From Gymnopus androsaceus JB14 (taxonomy: Eukaryota > Basidiomycota > Agaricomycetes > Agaricales > Omphalotaceae), in the NCBI GenBank assembly GCA_009733575.1, contig ML769634.1, positions 36,668-100,667 on the forward strand: a stretch of 64,000 nt of DNA, given 5' to 3'. How positions within the stretch are numbered: the stretch's first letter is position 1; each line of letters opens with the position of its first letter. Position numbers and translations under genes: made by a program. Below the pieces are notes generated by a model. It was not told where the DNA came from and did no database searches. It saw nothing but the letters and a program-made list of their open reading frames with translations. Positions 34,123 to 45,389 of the stretch are shown here, piece by piece.

Positions 34123-35940
34123 GCACGGGCATGCACTGGTTGGACGGTTACGATATAGATAATAACAAAAGTCCCGTCGAATAAACTATTGCCATTTTCA
34201 TTTCAGAAATTACAGATCTTAGTAAGAGAGCACAATTGGGCATCTTCACATTCCAAAATATATTCAGGTAGGTAACTGAACGGAAACCGAGGCGTCGGAA
34301 GCATAATGTATATTAATAGGGAAAGTCAAAGCTGTGGTATGCGTCCCAAAATAGAAATTTATATACGTTGGTTCGGTTATTCTCCACATAGACAGGCAGA
34401 TCTACAGTGTGGCGTTCAGAATCAGGATCTCTTTGATCGAGTTTCGCCCCGTGGGGGGGGGATCACGGTCGTACTTGAGTGAAAAAGGCCGGACACTCTC
34501 ACTTTACTGGCCGGAGTGCATGATTCCGCTACGACTGAGTTTATACTGTCATGATCATCCTCTGTAGCGAAAAAATGGATGGTCTGGGCATCTACACCAA
34601 GCCCAATCCGGACAATGAGAAGAGTCGATGCAATGCCCTGTAAAGTTTCCATAAGTGCGAATCGTACCATCCAAAGAATTTAATACCCACTATAATCTGT
34701 GTAAGCGTACCGGCGTCCATAATAGTTGACTCGAGACTGGAATCATTTGCATTTGCTCGAACGAGCCATGATGACCCATCACGGTAACCGTATAATCAAG
34801 GATGTAATGACGATCATTGGTCGTTTACCACCTTTCAAACTGCCTACGACCTTGTACCAAGTCTTGAAGGTTTCGCCGGCGTTTAGAAAGTCTGTGGTAC
34901 CAACCATGTCATCCCTCGAGAGGCCATCGGGGTTAGGAGCGTCGTTCTGAGGCATGTCAAGCAACGTTATTGTAGCATATCTGAGAACTACGCCTGCTTA
35001 CAAGAGATACTTCTGATAGGCTGCGAAGCACGACTACGTACAAGTAATTCTAGGGATTCTGACTCATATCCACCATCTAGGTTATCCATTCAAAGCCCAC
35101 GGACGACTACACTTGAACCTTCCAGTGTTGAACCATATGCAGCGCTGAAGCAATGTATTAGTTTGACTTGAACCCCGGCCAAGTAGTGAGCTTACAGGAA
35201 GTAACATTTTCCTTATCTTGCCACCACTGAATTCCTCATCCGTCAGGATTGTCAAAGTCTAACTGAGAGCATCCCACCTCAAATGTGAGTAGCTCGTGCG
35301 TTGAGCAAGGAAACTTTCGACTCCATTCTATGCCGCCTTTCCGTTCGACAGTTATATCAGCTATTTTAGCCTGTATAGGAGGCCGAGTAGCAAACGAGAT
35401 CGACCGAGCATCCAAGCTTGTCGTGGCGTTCAAACGATTAAGGGTAAGAACAAGGGGTATAAGGGACGGATCTACGGTAAGCGAGGTCGAGGCCATGTCC
35501 AACTGGAGGCGTCGCATATCTCCATAGCGTAGTCTATCGCCATGAACTGTACGATAGTAGAGATCTAGGGCGAAAAGACTTTAGTGTTGACAAAACTGGG
35601 ACAATGTAAGATGTCATACGTCTTTTGTAACTCGCACCTGCCTGTCGTCAGGAACAATAGTGCCAATGCTACTTGTATAACGTCGACTGTCGTCTGGAAA
35701 CACTTTTCGAGGTTCCATACGGTCAACTTGCGCTATCAGAATAGGAAAATTGAGAAATTGAGCTGGGTCTGACTCGTATATGGAGCCGTTAGTTCTTGCC
35801 CGATATACTATGCTTTCATCCATGACGCTTTGATATAGTGACCAGGAGCATGCTTATGCTTCGAAAACTTGTTATTCCCGTTCTGGTCGGTGCTTATCGC
35901 TGCAATCGCCGCACATATACCGATTATTCTCTACTTGTAG
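34123..35940. other. Poorly resolved stretch with gene fragments
   Basis: Apart from the hydrolase-like fragment at 34779-34964, minus-strand frames at 35236-35517 and 35614-35823 look protein-like but carry no recognised domain and could not be joined. Just before 35940 the + strand reads a hydrophobic stretch (VLIAAIAAHIPIILYL) that may be an earlier exon of the DUF6534-type gene, but it meets a TAG in frame. Confidence 0.35.
34779..34964 (-). pseudogene. Fragment resembling a proline iminopeptidase-like alpha/beta hydrolase
   Basis: The minus strand reads PNPDGLSRDDMVGTTDF and then AGETFKTWYKVVGSLKGGKR followed by PMIVI. In fungal proline iminopeptidase/amidase-like hydrolases the latter motif directly precedes the oxyanion-hole HGGPG. 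Here the sequence leaves that match at the expected position, and no catalytic Ser motif is seen downstream. Likely a truncated relic. The assignment rests on this one motif. Confidence 0.35.
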
Positions 35941-38900
35941 TTTGCTGTCATCGTTATTGCAATCATAGGATTCGGTAGGTCTTCCTTTGACGTTCTTGCG
36001 CATAGTTATTAACCTGCGTCTGCTCAGGAGCGGGTCTTGGTATGCACCGAACCTTTTCCAGACGCTGTGGCGCAAAATTAACGGCCATCCATTCTAGTTT
36101 TTATAATAGAACTGTGAGTATCTCTCATAATCTTCTGGTTGAAAAAACTCCTTTGTCCTAAACCACCATTATCTCTACTTTTTTCACACGCCACTCACGC
36201 GCCAAACGCGACCAACAAACTCCAGCATATATATCCCCTGTACTTATTAGGAGTTGGTACAGAGAATATATAGAATATCAGAACAGAACATACCAGAATG
36301 ACACCGGTAGCGGCATCCCCGCCACCCACGCAAAGGACACAGAGTCAGAAAACCCAAGACGCAGAGAAGAATCTAAGACGGTGCGGCTGGATCTCCGACA
36401 ACGACAACGAGATCCTAGACTGCTTGTCGAGATTGAATGAGACGGCGAGACCTTATTCGGAAGGGAACGCAGCCACACGAGCAAGGAAAGAGGAGTGGCA
36501 GAGAGTACAGTGGGCTGCCATCTACCTCAAGGAGCGGTTTGCTGAAATCCGGGAGGACGAAATGGTTGATAGAATTACGCAGAAGGTGACCGAGGGAATT
36601 GAGAGAAGGTTGGGCGAGCCAAAGCCCTCTGGCGAGGTTCCGGATGATCTAGCTGACGGAATCGCGAACGCCATTGTCACGTCTTTCAAAAACAAGCTCG
36701 ACTCCATCGCCGAATCCCACTCCACCCTCAAAATCCAGGACGAGACTCACTTCGCCGATGTCATTGGGGACCAGGTTAAACAACAGCTTGATGGCCCCAT
36801 GAAAGAACTTGAGAAGAAGCTTGAAAAGGTAGAATCATCGGCATCCTCTATAGCTGTCAGGGCACACCAACGCGTCAACGAGGCAGCGACGAAGATGGAG
36901 GAAGCCACGGCAAAGATGAAGGAGCTGGAGGCGAAACTGATGGGGACAAATGGGGTCAATGGAGCACTCTTTGGAAGGTGGATTGAGGCGGCAGACAAGT
37001 TGGACACGGTTGTGAACAAACACGGAGAGCTCAACCTGACCTTCGCTGAAGCCCTAAAGGTGGGGGCCGAAGCTCGAGCGGAACATGTAGCAGACAAAGC
37101 AGTGGGCAACGTTCTCAGAGCCCAACACTCACGGGCCATCCTTGAAGCCGACGCGGACCGACAAAAACTGGTTATCCGACCCAGAGGCGAAGGAGACTTA
37201 GGGGAAAAGGAGGAAAGACAACTGGTCGAGCTGGCAAATTTGAGCCTGGAAGAAGTGGGCGCTGCTGGAGCGAAAAACGGGTCCTCCCCACTCAGGTTCG
37301 TTTCGGCAAGGAAGATCCCTGGAGGTGCCCTGCTGTATCTAGCGAGCCTGGAGGGAGTGGATTGGTTGAAGAAGGAAGGGAAACTCGCAGCATGGACAAG
37401 GACGTGGGGGACGGAAATCTCAGCCAACTTCGAACTGCATGAGGTCGTTGCACAGATGGTTCCGGTATCAGAAGATTTGGGAGACGAACATGTGCTGAGG
37501 GAAATCAAGGCGGTCAACTCCCTTGACAAGGGATCACTTGTCAAAGCGCGATGGGTTAAAGCCCCTGAGTGAAGGAAAGAGAATCAGAAGGTAGCTTTTG
37601 CGGTACTTTCATTCAACTCACCGCTAGCAGCGAACCATGTCCTCCGGAACGGCATCATTATCCAGGGCAAATCCCTGGAGACACACAAGGAATCGACCAC
37701 TGGCAGGAAGCGATGTTACAAGTGCCAGCGAACCGGCCACTTCACGAAGGAATGCAGGAACGACGACGATGTATGCGCCAGATGCGCAGGTCCACACCGA
37801 ACCTCTACTTGCACAGCTGGTCCAAACGCACTCAGATGTGCGATCTGCAGCCAGAATGGGCACGCAGCATCCGACAGGAATTGCCCCTCGTTTACTCGAC
37901 AACTAACGTCTCTTAGGGCCCGCAAAGCTGGAACAAAGTACAGATACTTTGTCACTGAAGACCCAGAAACTTGGACAATGGAAAGCGAGATTCAGAAGGA
38001 CTTGTTTGACAAATCATGGAAGGATGAAGTGCGCGAGAGAGATGAGGGCTGGCAACGGGTGGAGAGAAGAGGAACAGGTCGACTAGCGGGTGGTCCAAAA
38101 GGAGGAGGAGGAGGTTCCCAAAACACCAACAAACCAATTCCGACCGCCCCCCGCAACTTTGGAAAGCAGCGAACGTTGGACTCCTTCATGACGGAACTGG
38201 GGATCAAAGCAAACAAGGATGGGCTGACCCCGGAACAGCTAAGAGAGGTAGAGTTCATTGAGCAGCAAGCGAAAGAGGAGTGGGCTCGGATGGAGGAGCA
38301 AATCCGAGCTAACACGCGTTTAGACCAACCGCTCCCAAAGCAGACTGCTCGCGGACGACCTACATCCTCACCACCTAGCTCAGCGCGACGAACTAACCCA
38401 GCAGTATGAATAACGAACAACAAGAAGACAACACACCGATGCAGCAGCTGAAGATATGGCAACAGAACCTAAACAAATCCCCCCAGGCGCAGTTCAGCAT
38501 GCTCTTCAATACCGACGAAACCTTCGACATCCTGGCGATGCAGGAGCCAAACATTGACAAGTTCGGAAACACAAAATCAATTTCGAAATTCCATTCTATT
38601 TATCCAGCGACTCACTTTGATAGTGAAGAGAGCAAGAAGAAAACGAGGTCAACGCTTATGATCAACAAGAAACTATCAACCGGCTCGTGGAAGGTGATCC
38701 CGATCCGACATCCCGACATCACCGCGGTACAGCTCACCGGTGCCTACGGCACTTTACGCATTATCAACTTATACGTTGACGGCGACCACGACGATGCCCT
38801 AATTTCACTACGAGATTATTTGCGCAGCACAGACGCTCTGTTAACCACGAGAGGCCCCCTTCACTACATTTGGCTAGGTGATTTCAACCGCCATCACCCC

Positions 38901-41900
38901 ATGTGGGATGAACCACGAAACGCACATCTTTTTACTCCATCCAACCTCAAAGCCGCTGATTTTCTTATAGACTTTATTGCCACTAACAATTTACAGATGA
39001 TCTTAGCCCCGGGAACCCCGACCCTGGAAGCTATGCGGACAAAGAACGAAACACGAGTCGACAACGTCTTTTGCAGCAATCGACTACTCGACCGTGTCCT
39101 CAGCTGCTACACTGACCCAGCTTTACGCCCACTGCTCACCAACCACTACGCCATAGTCACCATTATCTCCCTTTCGCTGGATCTGGCACCTGAACGACCA
39201 AAACGGAACTGGAGGAAAGTTAGTTGGGAAGAGTTCCGAGATGACTTGGAGAAGAGATTTGAGGAGCTAGGAGAACCAACGGAGATTCAAACGAGGGAAG
39301 ACTTCGACAACCATTTCTCTGCCTTCGACAAAGCTGTTAGGGAGACAGTTGAGAAACACGTTCCACCAGTCAAACCGTCTCCTTACGCGCGCCAATGGTA
39401 CAACGACGAGCTGAAGGCAATGAACACGAAGAAGAAAAATCTAGCAAAACAGTCACACCACAAACGTCACTCCCCAGACCATCCGATTCATGAGGAGTAT
39501 CAAAGGTTTCGACAGGATGTGGGCAGAGAAATGGAGCATGCGAAGAAGGAACATTGGGAGGAGTTCTTGCTGGAATTAAGGAGGGACAACCACTGGGATG
39601 CAGCGAAGCTGGCTAAGAGGGGTTTCTCAGATGGCGGCCTCTCGCGGGTGCCAGACTTGGTAATTGAGGAAGAGGGAAGGAAGAGGACAGTCTCCGACAA
39701 CGTAGGAAAAGCGGAAGCCTTCAAGACAGTTTTTTTTCCGACAGGCCCCACGGAATCGCTGGTACCAGAGGACGCTACTTACCCTCTGGAGGCTTGGAAG
39801 TTTCAGCTACCGGCTGATCAACAGGTTTTCCGGGCTTTCAAACGAATGAAACCATACAAGGCCACTAGAAGCGACTCCTTACCCAACGTCCTCTTCAGAG
39901 AATGCGCGGACTTGATAGCTCCTCGCTTCAGCCCTTTCCTTCGCGCAACTTTCACCCTCGCTCACTACCCAGAGGACTGGTCAACCAACGAAACCTTCGT
40001 GGTCCGCAAACCAGGGAAACCGGACTACCAAGCACCAGGAGCATGGAGACCCTTAGTACTCACGAGCTGTTGGGGTTGTCCTTCGAATAGCGTCATTTCG
40101 GAGATCACAGTCAAAGGAGCGGAATTACATGGACTGCTACCACAATTACAGTTCGGAGGCAGGCCAGGACGGAGCACAACAGATTCTCTTCACCTCTTCA
40201 TCTCAACAGTCAAGAAGGCATGGCGCAAAGGGGAGGTAGTTTCGGCGCTAGCATTGGACGTGAAAGGAGCATACCCAAGCGTGGACTTGGAAGTTCTATA
40301 CCATGAGATGAGGATGGCGGGGGTACCGAAAGAGATTGTCGAGTGGATGAGGAGAAGATACGCAAACTGGAAAACACGAATCCTCTTTGACGACTTCGCT
40401 TCAGATCCATTCGAGCCACCAGGAGGTTTGGACCAGGGAGACGCGTTTGCAGTCGTACAGTATCTTTTCTATAATGCGGGTCTTTTGAAACTAATCACTG
40501 GAAGAGCGAAGGATTTAGGCTTACTATTCATGGACGATGCCAAACTGGTAGCTCAAGGCGACACTTTCACAGAGACACATGGACAACTCGAGCAGCTGAT
40601 GAACGACCCTGGGGGTGTTCTCGAGTGGGCCGAATCCCACAACTGCTCCTTTTGTCTAGAGAAGTTTCAACTAGCGGATTACACCAGGAAGCGGATCCGA
40701 CATCCCACACGCGCCAAGAAGATGGTTCCATGGCGAGGAGGGAATATCATAGTAGGAGGAAAAGAGATAAAGAGGAAGGAAGGCATTAAATTGGTGGGGG
40801 TAATATTGGACAGCGAACTTCGATTCAAGGAGCAAGGAGCGATGGCAGTGGCGAAGGGAAAGGCTTGGTTGGCCCAATTCAGGAGGTTATCAAGAGTAAC
40901 AGCAGGAGCGGCAGCTGAGTTTGCAAGGGAATGGTATATTGCGATGCTGAGAAGTGGGATGCTGTACGCAGCTGACGTCTTTCTGACTCCCCAGAGGCAT
41001 CCAGGGACAATCAAAGGACTGAAACGCGAAGCGGGCAGGGACACCATACGGAAACTCACCTCTATTCAACGCCAGGTTGCCCTAATGATCACTGGAGCGC
41101 TCCCCTCGACTCCCACTGAACTCCTCGATATTCATGCGGACCTCTTACCTATGCCCCTAGCCGTTGACATGGTCCGCCAGCGAGCAGCAGTCCGAATCGC
41201 CACCCTTCCAACTACACATCCACTCACCAAACATGCTCAGGATGCGACGAACAGAAAATTCATCAAATCACATTTCTCTCCCCTCCACGATCTAATGAAT
41301 ACATTCAGTCTTAACCCAAGGGATACGGAAACGAGACTAGCGGTACGAAATCACGCAGGATGGGAATCGAAGGTGAAGATTCGGACATGGGAAGGGAAAG
41401 AGGACGCGCTGAAGCAGATTGAGGAGGACGACGCAGAGTTTCAACTATTCACAGATGGATCAGGGATCAAGGGAATGGTAGGGGCCTCAGCAGTGCTATA
41501 CAGAGAAGGGCAAAGAGTATCATCGCTCCGCATGCGAGTTGGGAAAGAAACGGAACACGAGGTATCCGAAGGGGAATCAATAGGCCCCACCTTAGGCTTG
41601 GAACTATTGCGGAAAGAACAGGACGTCTCGAGGGTCTCTCTTTGGATCGACAACACGGCAGCGATTTCAGCAACAGGCTCCACGGTATCTGGGCCAGCTC
41701 ATTACCTCATGGACCATTTCCACGCCTCACTCGCTTGAGTCAAATGTCGACATCCAGACCTGGAGATCACTGTAGGATGGGTACCTGGGCACGAAGGAGT
41801 CGAAGGGAATGAGGCAGCGGATGAGGAGGCCAAGGAAGCAGCCCTACGCGGGTCGAGCCCGACTCGGCTGCTTCCCCATACCTTCCGAAAATCCCTTCCA

Positions 41901-43573
41901 AAGAGCTCTTCAGCGATTCGGAAGATGTTCGCAAAGTCCCTCAACAAAACCAGAGACAACATGTTTCGACAATCCCCCAGATACTCCAGACTCCAGAAAG
42001 TTGCTGAAGGAGACGCAACTATGATAGCTCGAAAATTCCGAAAGCTAACCACAGGCCTCAGAAAACCGCACACCAGCATGCTGGTCCATTTACGAACGGG
42101 CCACAACTACTTATACGCCCATCTCCACCGAATCGGGAAGGTTGACTCACCACTCTGCCCAGCGTGCAAACGCGACCCGGAAACCACCTATCACTACCTG
42201 ATCCAGTGCCCAGCACATCGAGGGGCAAGGGCCTGTCTGAAAGCGGAGGTTGGCTCGAGGAACATGACTACGGAGAAGCTGCTGAACGAGAAGGGAAGGC
42301 TAAAACAGCTTTTCCAGTACATTAATGACACAGGACGATTCAGGAATACATTCGGTGTGTTACCGCCAGTGGAAACCAAGGAGGACGACGACGCAGGTTG
42401 AAGGAATTTTCTCTCCTTTTTTCTTTTTTTTCTTTCTTTTTCTTATTCTTTTTCTCTTCTCCTTTTCTCTCTCTCTCCTCTCTTACCTATTTATACTACG
42501 CTACTTACCTCACACCAGTTAATGCCTACCCCCGCTAGGGAGTAGTGCCCACAATGGCGATCTCTTCGCTGCGAGACATACATAGTCTCAATGCACTTTG
42601 ACACAGTTACATTACCTAGACATGGAACATTTACATACAGACAGTTTATATTTACATACATGCAGTAGAGTAGTGCCTACCATATCCTTCGGGACAACGG
42701 GCAATAAACACGGATCCCAAAAAAAAAAAAAAAAAAATCTTCTGGTTGCCTTTTCATTAACCTTGAACTAGGGATCGAATCGAATATATCCTTGATTTTA
42801 CTAGAACCAAGGCAAGTGACTTCGGATGGTTATTTTTCGCAGCTAATCCATACATTCATTTCCAGTGGGTAGTCCACCTAGGATTCGGGGTATCCGCCGC
42901 TATAGATGTCGCCATTGCGACTATCATGATCGTTATTCTTCATAGAAGCATTACTGGAATGAAGAGGTAGATTCTCTCTTCACCCTACTGATCAACTTCC
43001 CTTGATTTAGAATGGACGGTGTCATTTCAGCGTTAATACATTATTTTTTCAGTACGGGACTTTTGACTAGGTAAGTAAGAGCATCATTGTCGATGATGTA
43101 GCTTGTTCGCTGAGCTCAACCTACAGCGTCGCTGCGATAATCTATATCATCTTGGTCAGTATCCATGCTGTCACACCTGATCGTCCGACTGATTTGCTTG
43201 CAGTTCGCCGCAAGCGCACAAACGGCGCTGTATCTTGGAATGGCTTTCCTAATTTCAAGACGTAGGTTCCTGTTTTTTTTTTGGTTCACCGGCAGATCGC
43301 TTCATTGACTGTTCTTCTTCCTCAGTTTACACGATATCTTTCCTCGAATTGTAAGCCCAATTTCTGAGCACCGATTCAGTGTCGCGCTTACTGTCAAGCA
43401 GGCTTAATGTCCGGAACCAACCACGAGAGGACCTTGAAGCGACTGCAGAAATTGGTTTCAGCTCCTTGAGGTTCAAGATACCTTCAAGCACTATAAATGG
43501 CAGCTCGTCCCTCTCTTCGAGCGAACCACTGCACGTCAGTTCCTTTGAGATTTGTCGGCTAGATTTCCGTTGA
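35941..43573 (+). CDS. DUF6534-type membrane protein gene split by a LINE in an intron
   Basis: Small exons at 35941-35974, 36028-36039 and 36098-36113 join in phase to 42772-42966 and later exons ending at 43573. The product reads FAVIVIAIIGFGAGLVFIIE, then FGWLFFAANP, WVVHLGFGVSAAIDVAIATI, ISALIHYFFSTGLLTSVAAI, YLGMAFLISRLYTISFLELL and NVRNQ, with a Ser-rich tail. This matches the multi-span C-terminal domain common in Agaricomycetes (DUF6534). The intron between 36113 and 42772 would be 51 bases without the LINE at 36142-42737. The 5' exons were not identified. Function of the family is unknown. Whether the enlarged intron is still spliced cannot be told. Confidence 0.65.
36130..36141. repeat. 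Target-site duplication of the LINE (left copy)
   Basis: ATCTTCTGGTTG at 36130-36141 is repeated directly after the poly(A) tract at 42737-42748. A 12-base duplication fits target-primed reverse transcription. Confidence 0.85.
36298..38409 (+). CDS. LINE ORF1 (gag-like, CCHC zinc knuckles), one internal stop
   Basis: The reading frame is 704 codons long and open except for TGA at 37570-37572, where TGG would be expected from context (PE-stop-RKENQ). The N-terminal half is rich in charged helices, with a coiled coil at about residues 170-215. The C-terminal half has three Cys/His clusters: CYKCQRTGHFTKEC at about residue 471, CARCAGPHRTSTC, and CAICSQNGHAASDRNC. ORF1 proteins of this type bind the element RNA and package it. 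The frame ends with TGA at 38407-38409, overlapping the ATG of ORF2. Confidence 0.85.
38406..42401 (+). CDS. LINE ORF2 (endonuclease, reverse transcriptase, RNase H), one internal stop
   Basis: The frame is 1332 codons long with a single TGA at 41736-41738. From the N-terminus: an apurinic-type endonuclease (AMQEPN, WLGDFNRHHPMW at about residue 158, LLTNHYAI); reverse transcriptase with motif A LALDVKGAYPSVD (about 616), motif B GLDQGDAFAVVQYLFYNAG and motif C FMDDAKLV (about 708); RNase H with FTDGSG (about 1014), LGLEL, WIDNTAA and GHEGVEGNEAADEEA (about 1126); and a C-terminal CPACKRDPETTYHYLIQC finger (about 1252). The TGA lies inside RNase H, before its last catalytic His/Asp, so a product ending there would lack RNase H function. 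The ATG overlaps the ORF1 stop (ATGA), suggesting termination-reinitiation. Confidence 0.9.
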
Positions 43574-43599
43574 ACATGCAAGCTTTAGAATACATGCCT

Positions 43600-43939
43600 G
43601 CGTTCAGAGGAGACGGTATAAAACCAGGAAGGATGCAAAAGTCGGACATCTTTTACATGGTTCGAGAACTTGCTGGATACATGGTAAATCACGGACCATC
43701 TCATGTTGCCATAGTGAAACATCTTCTGCGATACTTGCAATGAATGCTGTTTACCCAATCATACGAGCACTCTCCGCCTCGGATTGGGGAATGGAACGGG
43801 AACATGTGGCAAGATACATACACTTCCCGACTACGGCGCAATATGGGAAATTTTCCACCACTTTCTGTTCTTCTGGTGTGAGTGGAGTAACTTGTGGTCC
43901 TTGCATTGTTAAATAAAATTGTATTTTGTGAAATCTCAA
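43600..43939. mobile_element. Ty1/copia polyprotein fragments in opposite orientations
   Basis: On the + strand, about 43640-43743 reads VRELAGYMVNHGPSHVAIVK then HLLRYLQ, a copia region just after the reverse transcriptase. On the minus strand, 43939-43751 reads PLTPEEQKVVENFPY and VVGKCMYLATCSR, which normally lies immediately upstream of the first motif in the same orientation. The two pieces are now head to head, so an inversion or two insertions must have occurred. No LTRs were seen. Confidence 0.6.
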
Positions 43940-43989
43940 TCTTGTAATATCATTGAATCAAAGCATATAAGTACTATAAACAGTAAATA

Positions 43990-44540
43990 GGGAGGTAGTA
44001 ACTATTTACTACATCTTGACTTGCACAGAAGAGTGGCGTAGTAAATAACTACTGCCCCCAAACAAAGCTCAAAGTAGACAGCTAGTAATTATTTACTAGC
44101 TGCCCACAACGAAGCTAAAGGGAGGTAGTAGATAATTACTACCTCCCCAGACTGCAAGCGCAATTGATGAGAATCAGGGAGATAGTAACTATTTACTATG
44201 TCTTAACACCACAGGAGAGTGGTGTAGTAAATAATTACTGCCCCCAAACAAAGCTCAAAGCAGACAGCTAGTAATTATTTACTAGCTGCCCATGACAAAG
44301 CTAAAGGGAGGTAGTAGATAATTACTACCTCCCCAGACCACAAGCGCAATTGACGAGAATCAGGGAGGTAGTAACTATTTACTATGTCTTAACTTGCACA
44401 GGAGAGTGGCGTAGTAAATAGTTACTGCCCCCAAACAAAGCTCAAAGCAGACATCTAGTAATTATTTACTAGCTGCCCATGACAAAGCTAAAGTGAGGTA
44501 GTAGATAATTACTACCTCCCACGCAGGATTTCCAACGAAA
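43990..44540. repeat. Tandem repeat with period about 186 bp, about three units
   Basis: Units start with GGGAGGTAGTAACTATTTAC-type sequence at 43990, 44177 and 44363. Each unit contains four short palindromes separated by conserved spacers (for example CAAAGCTCAAAGCAGACA and AAGCTAAAG). The third unit changes into variant sequence after about 44520. Confidence 0.8.
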
Positions 44541-44617
44541 CTGAAGGGAGGTAGTAAATAGCTACTACCTCTCCGGATTGCGCAGGAAGGAAGGTACAGC
44601 TGATTCTGCCAGCTTAA

Positions 44618-45389
44618 TGCAAAAAATCACGATAAGTGCTGTGGGCTGTTTTGCAAAAGATCCCGATAACTTTTAGCACTGATATTTTGGAAGCATTCAC
44701 CGAATATTTGGAATAGGTAGATTGTGTTGCAGAATATTTGGTAAATAAATAACAATAAAATCACCATAAATGCATGGCTATAGCGGGTGAAGGAGGGCCC
44801 ATGGGAAAAAACTGACACCTCCCCCCTGCCCCGTGGTAGTGATGGCTATCCAACCATAACCTTATTTCACCCCTATACCCTAATTATCATAACCCTAACC
44901 CTGTATATTTTAACAGTGGGGGCAAGCCCCCACACCCCCATATCATCTTCAACCCCTAAACCCTAACCCCCTAACCCCTAACCAATGCTAACCCATAGTT
45001 TGGCAATGTTTTGATCAGATCTCTATGTTAGGGTTAGCACAAGTGCTAACCCTAATGAGATCTGACCAAAACATTGCTTAAATACCCTTTTTGGTAACCC
45101 TAACCCTAACCCTAATCCTAACATAATCATAATATTTTGCAAAATATTGCTTCAACATGCTAATTGGGACAATATACCCTAACCCTAACCCTAACCCTAC
45201 CCTAACCTCACCTGACCTGATTACATAATCTTCCAAATATAGTCTTAAAAATATTTGGTAAACATAAATATGGTTGCTAGAATATTTGGCAAATCATCTA
45301 GCCATATATTCCTATTCCAAAATCTCAGTGCTAAAAGTTATCGGGATCTTTTGCAAAACGGCTCACGACACTTATCGTGATCTTTTGCA
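44618..45389. mobile_element. 772-bp foldback element with telomere-like repeats inside
   Basis: The terminal inverted repeats begin with TGCAAAAAATCACGATAAGT at 44618 and match the complement ending at 45389 over about 75 bases. A second inverted pair, AT-r with GAATATTTGG motifs, lies inside (44695-44760 against 45225-45318). The interior carries many CCCTAA-like repeats and a central palindrome at 45003-45079. The element splits the palindrome array. No coding capacity. Confidence 0.75.
44876..45205. repeat. Interstitial telomere-like repeats (CCCTAA/TTAGGG type)
   Basis: Runs such as ACCCTAACCCTAACCCTAAC occur near 45100 and 45176-45200, with degenerate copies (CCCCTAACCCCTAACC) at about 44957-44985 and one TTAGGG stretch at about 45029. 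They lie wholly inside a foldback element, far from either window edge. Confidence 0.8.

Larger units (their letters stand above)
36142..42737 (+). mobile_element. Full-length non-LTR retrotransposon (LINE, EN-RT-RNase H)
   Basis: The 6.6 kb element has a 5' UTR (36142-36297), two open frames overlapping by ATGA, a 3' UTR with a pyrimidine-rich tract (42405-42490), a terminal poly(A) of about 19 bases (42719-42737) and a 12-base target-site duplication. The order of domains (zinc-knuckle ORF1, then endonuclease, reverse transcriptase and RNase H) fits the Tad/I group of LINEs. It is inserted in the sense direction within an intron of a DUF6534-type gene. Each frame contains one internal TGA, so this copy is probably inactive, although otherwise intact. 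Confidence 0.9.

Noticed and set aside
36747..37544. Minus-strand 265-codon frame opposite the LINE ORF1
   Set aside because: It is the complement of a real coding sequence with strong codon bias; it has Ser-rich composition and no domain.
44876..45205. A chromosome end (telomere)
   Set aside because: The CCCTAA runs are degenerate, occur in both orientations, are enclosed by inverted repeats, and are followed by nearly 19 kb of further sequence with genes.
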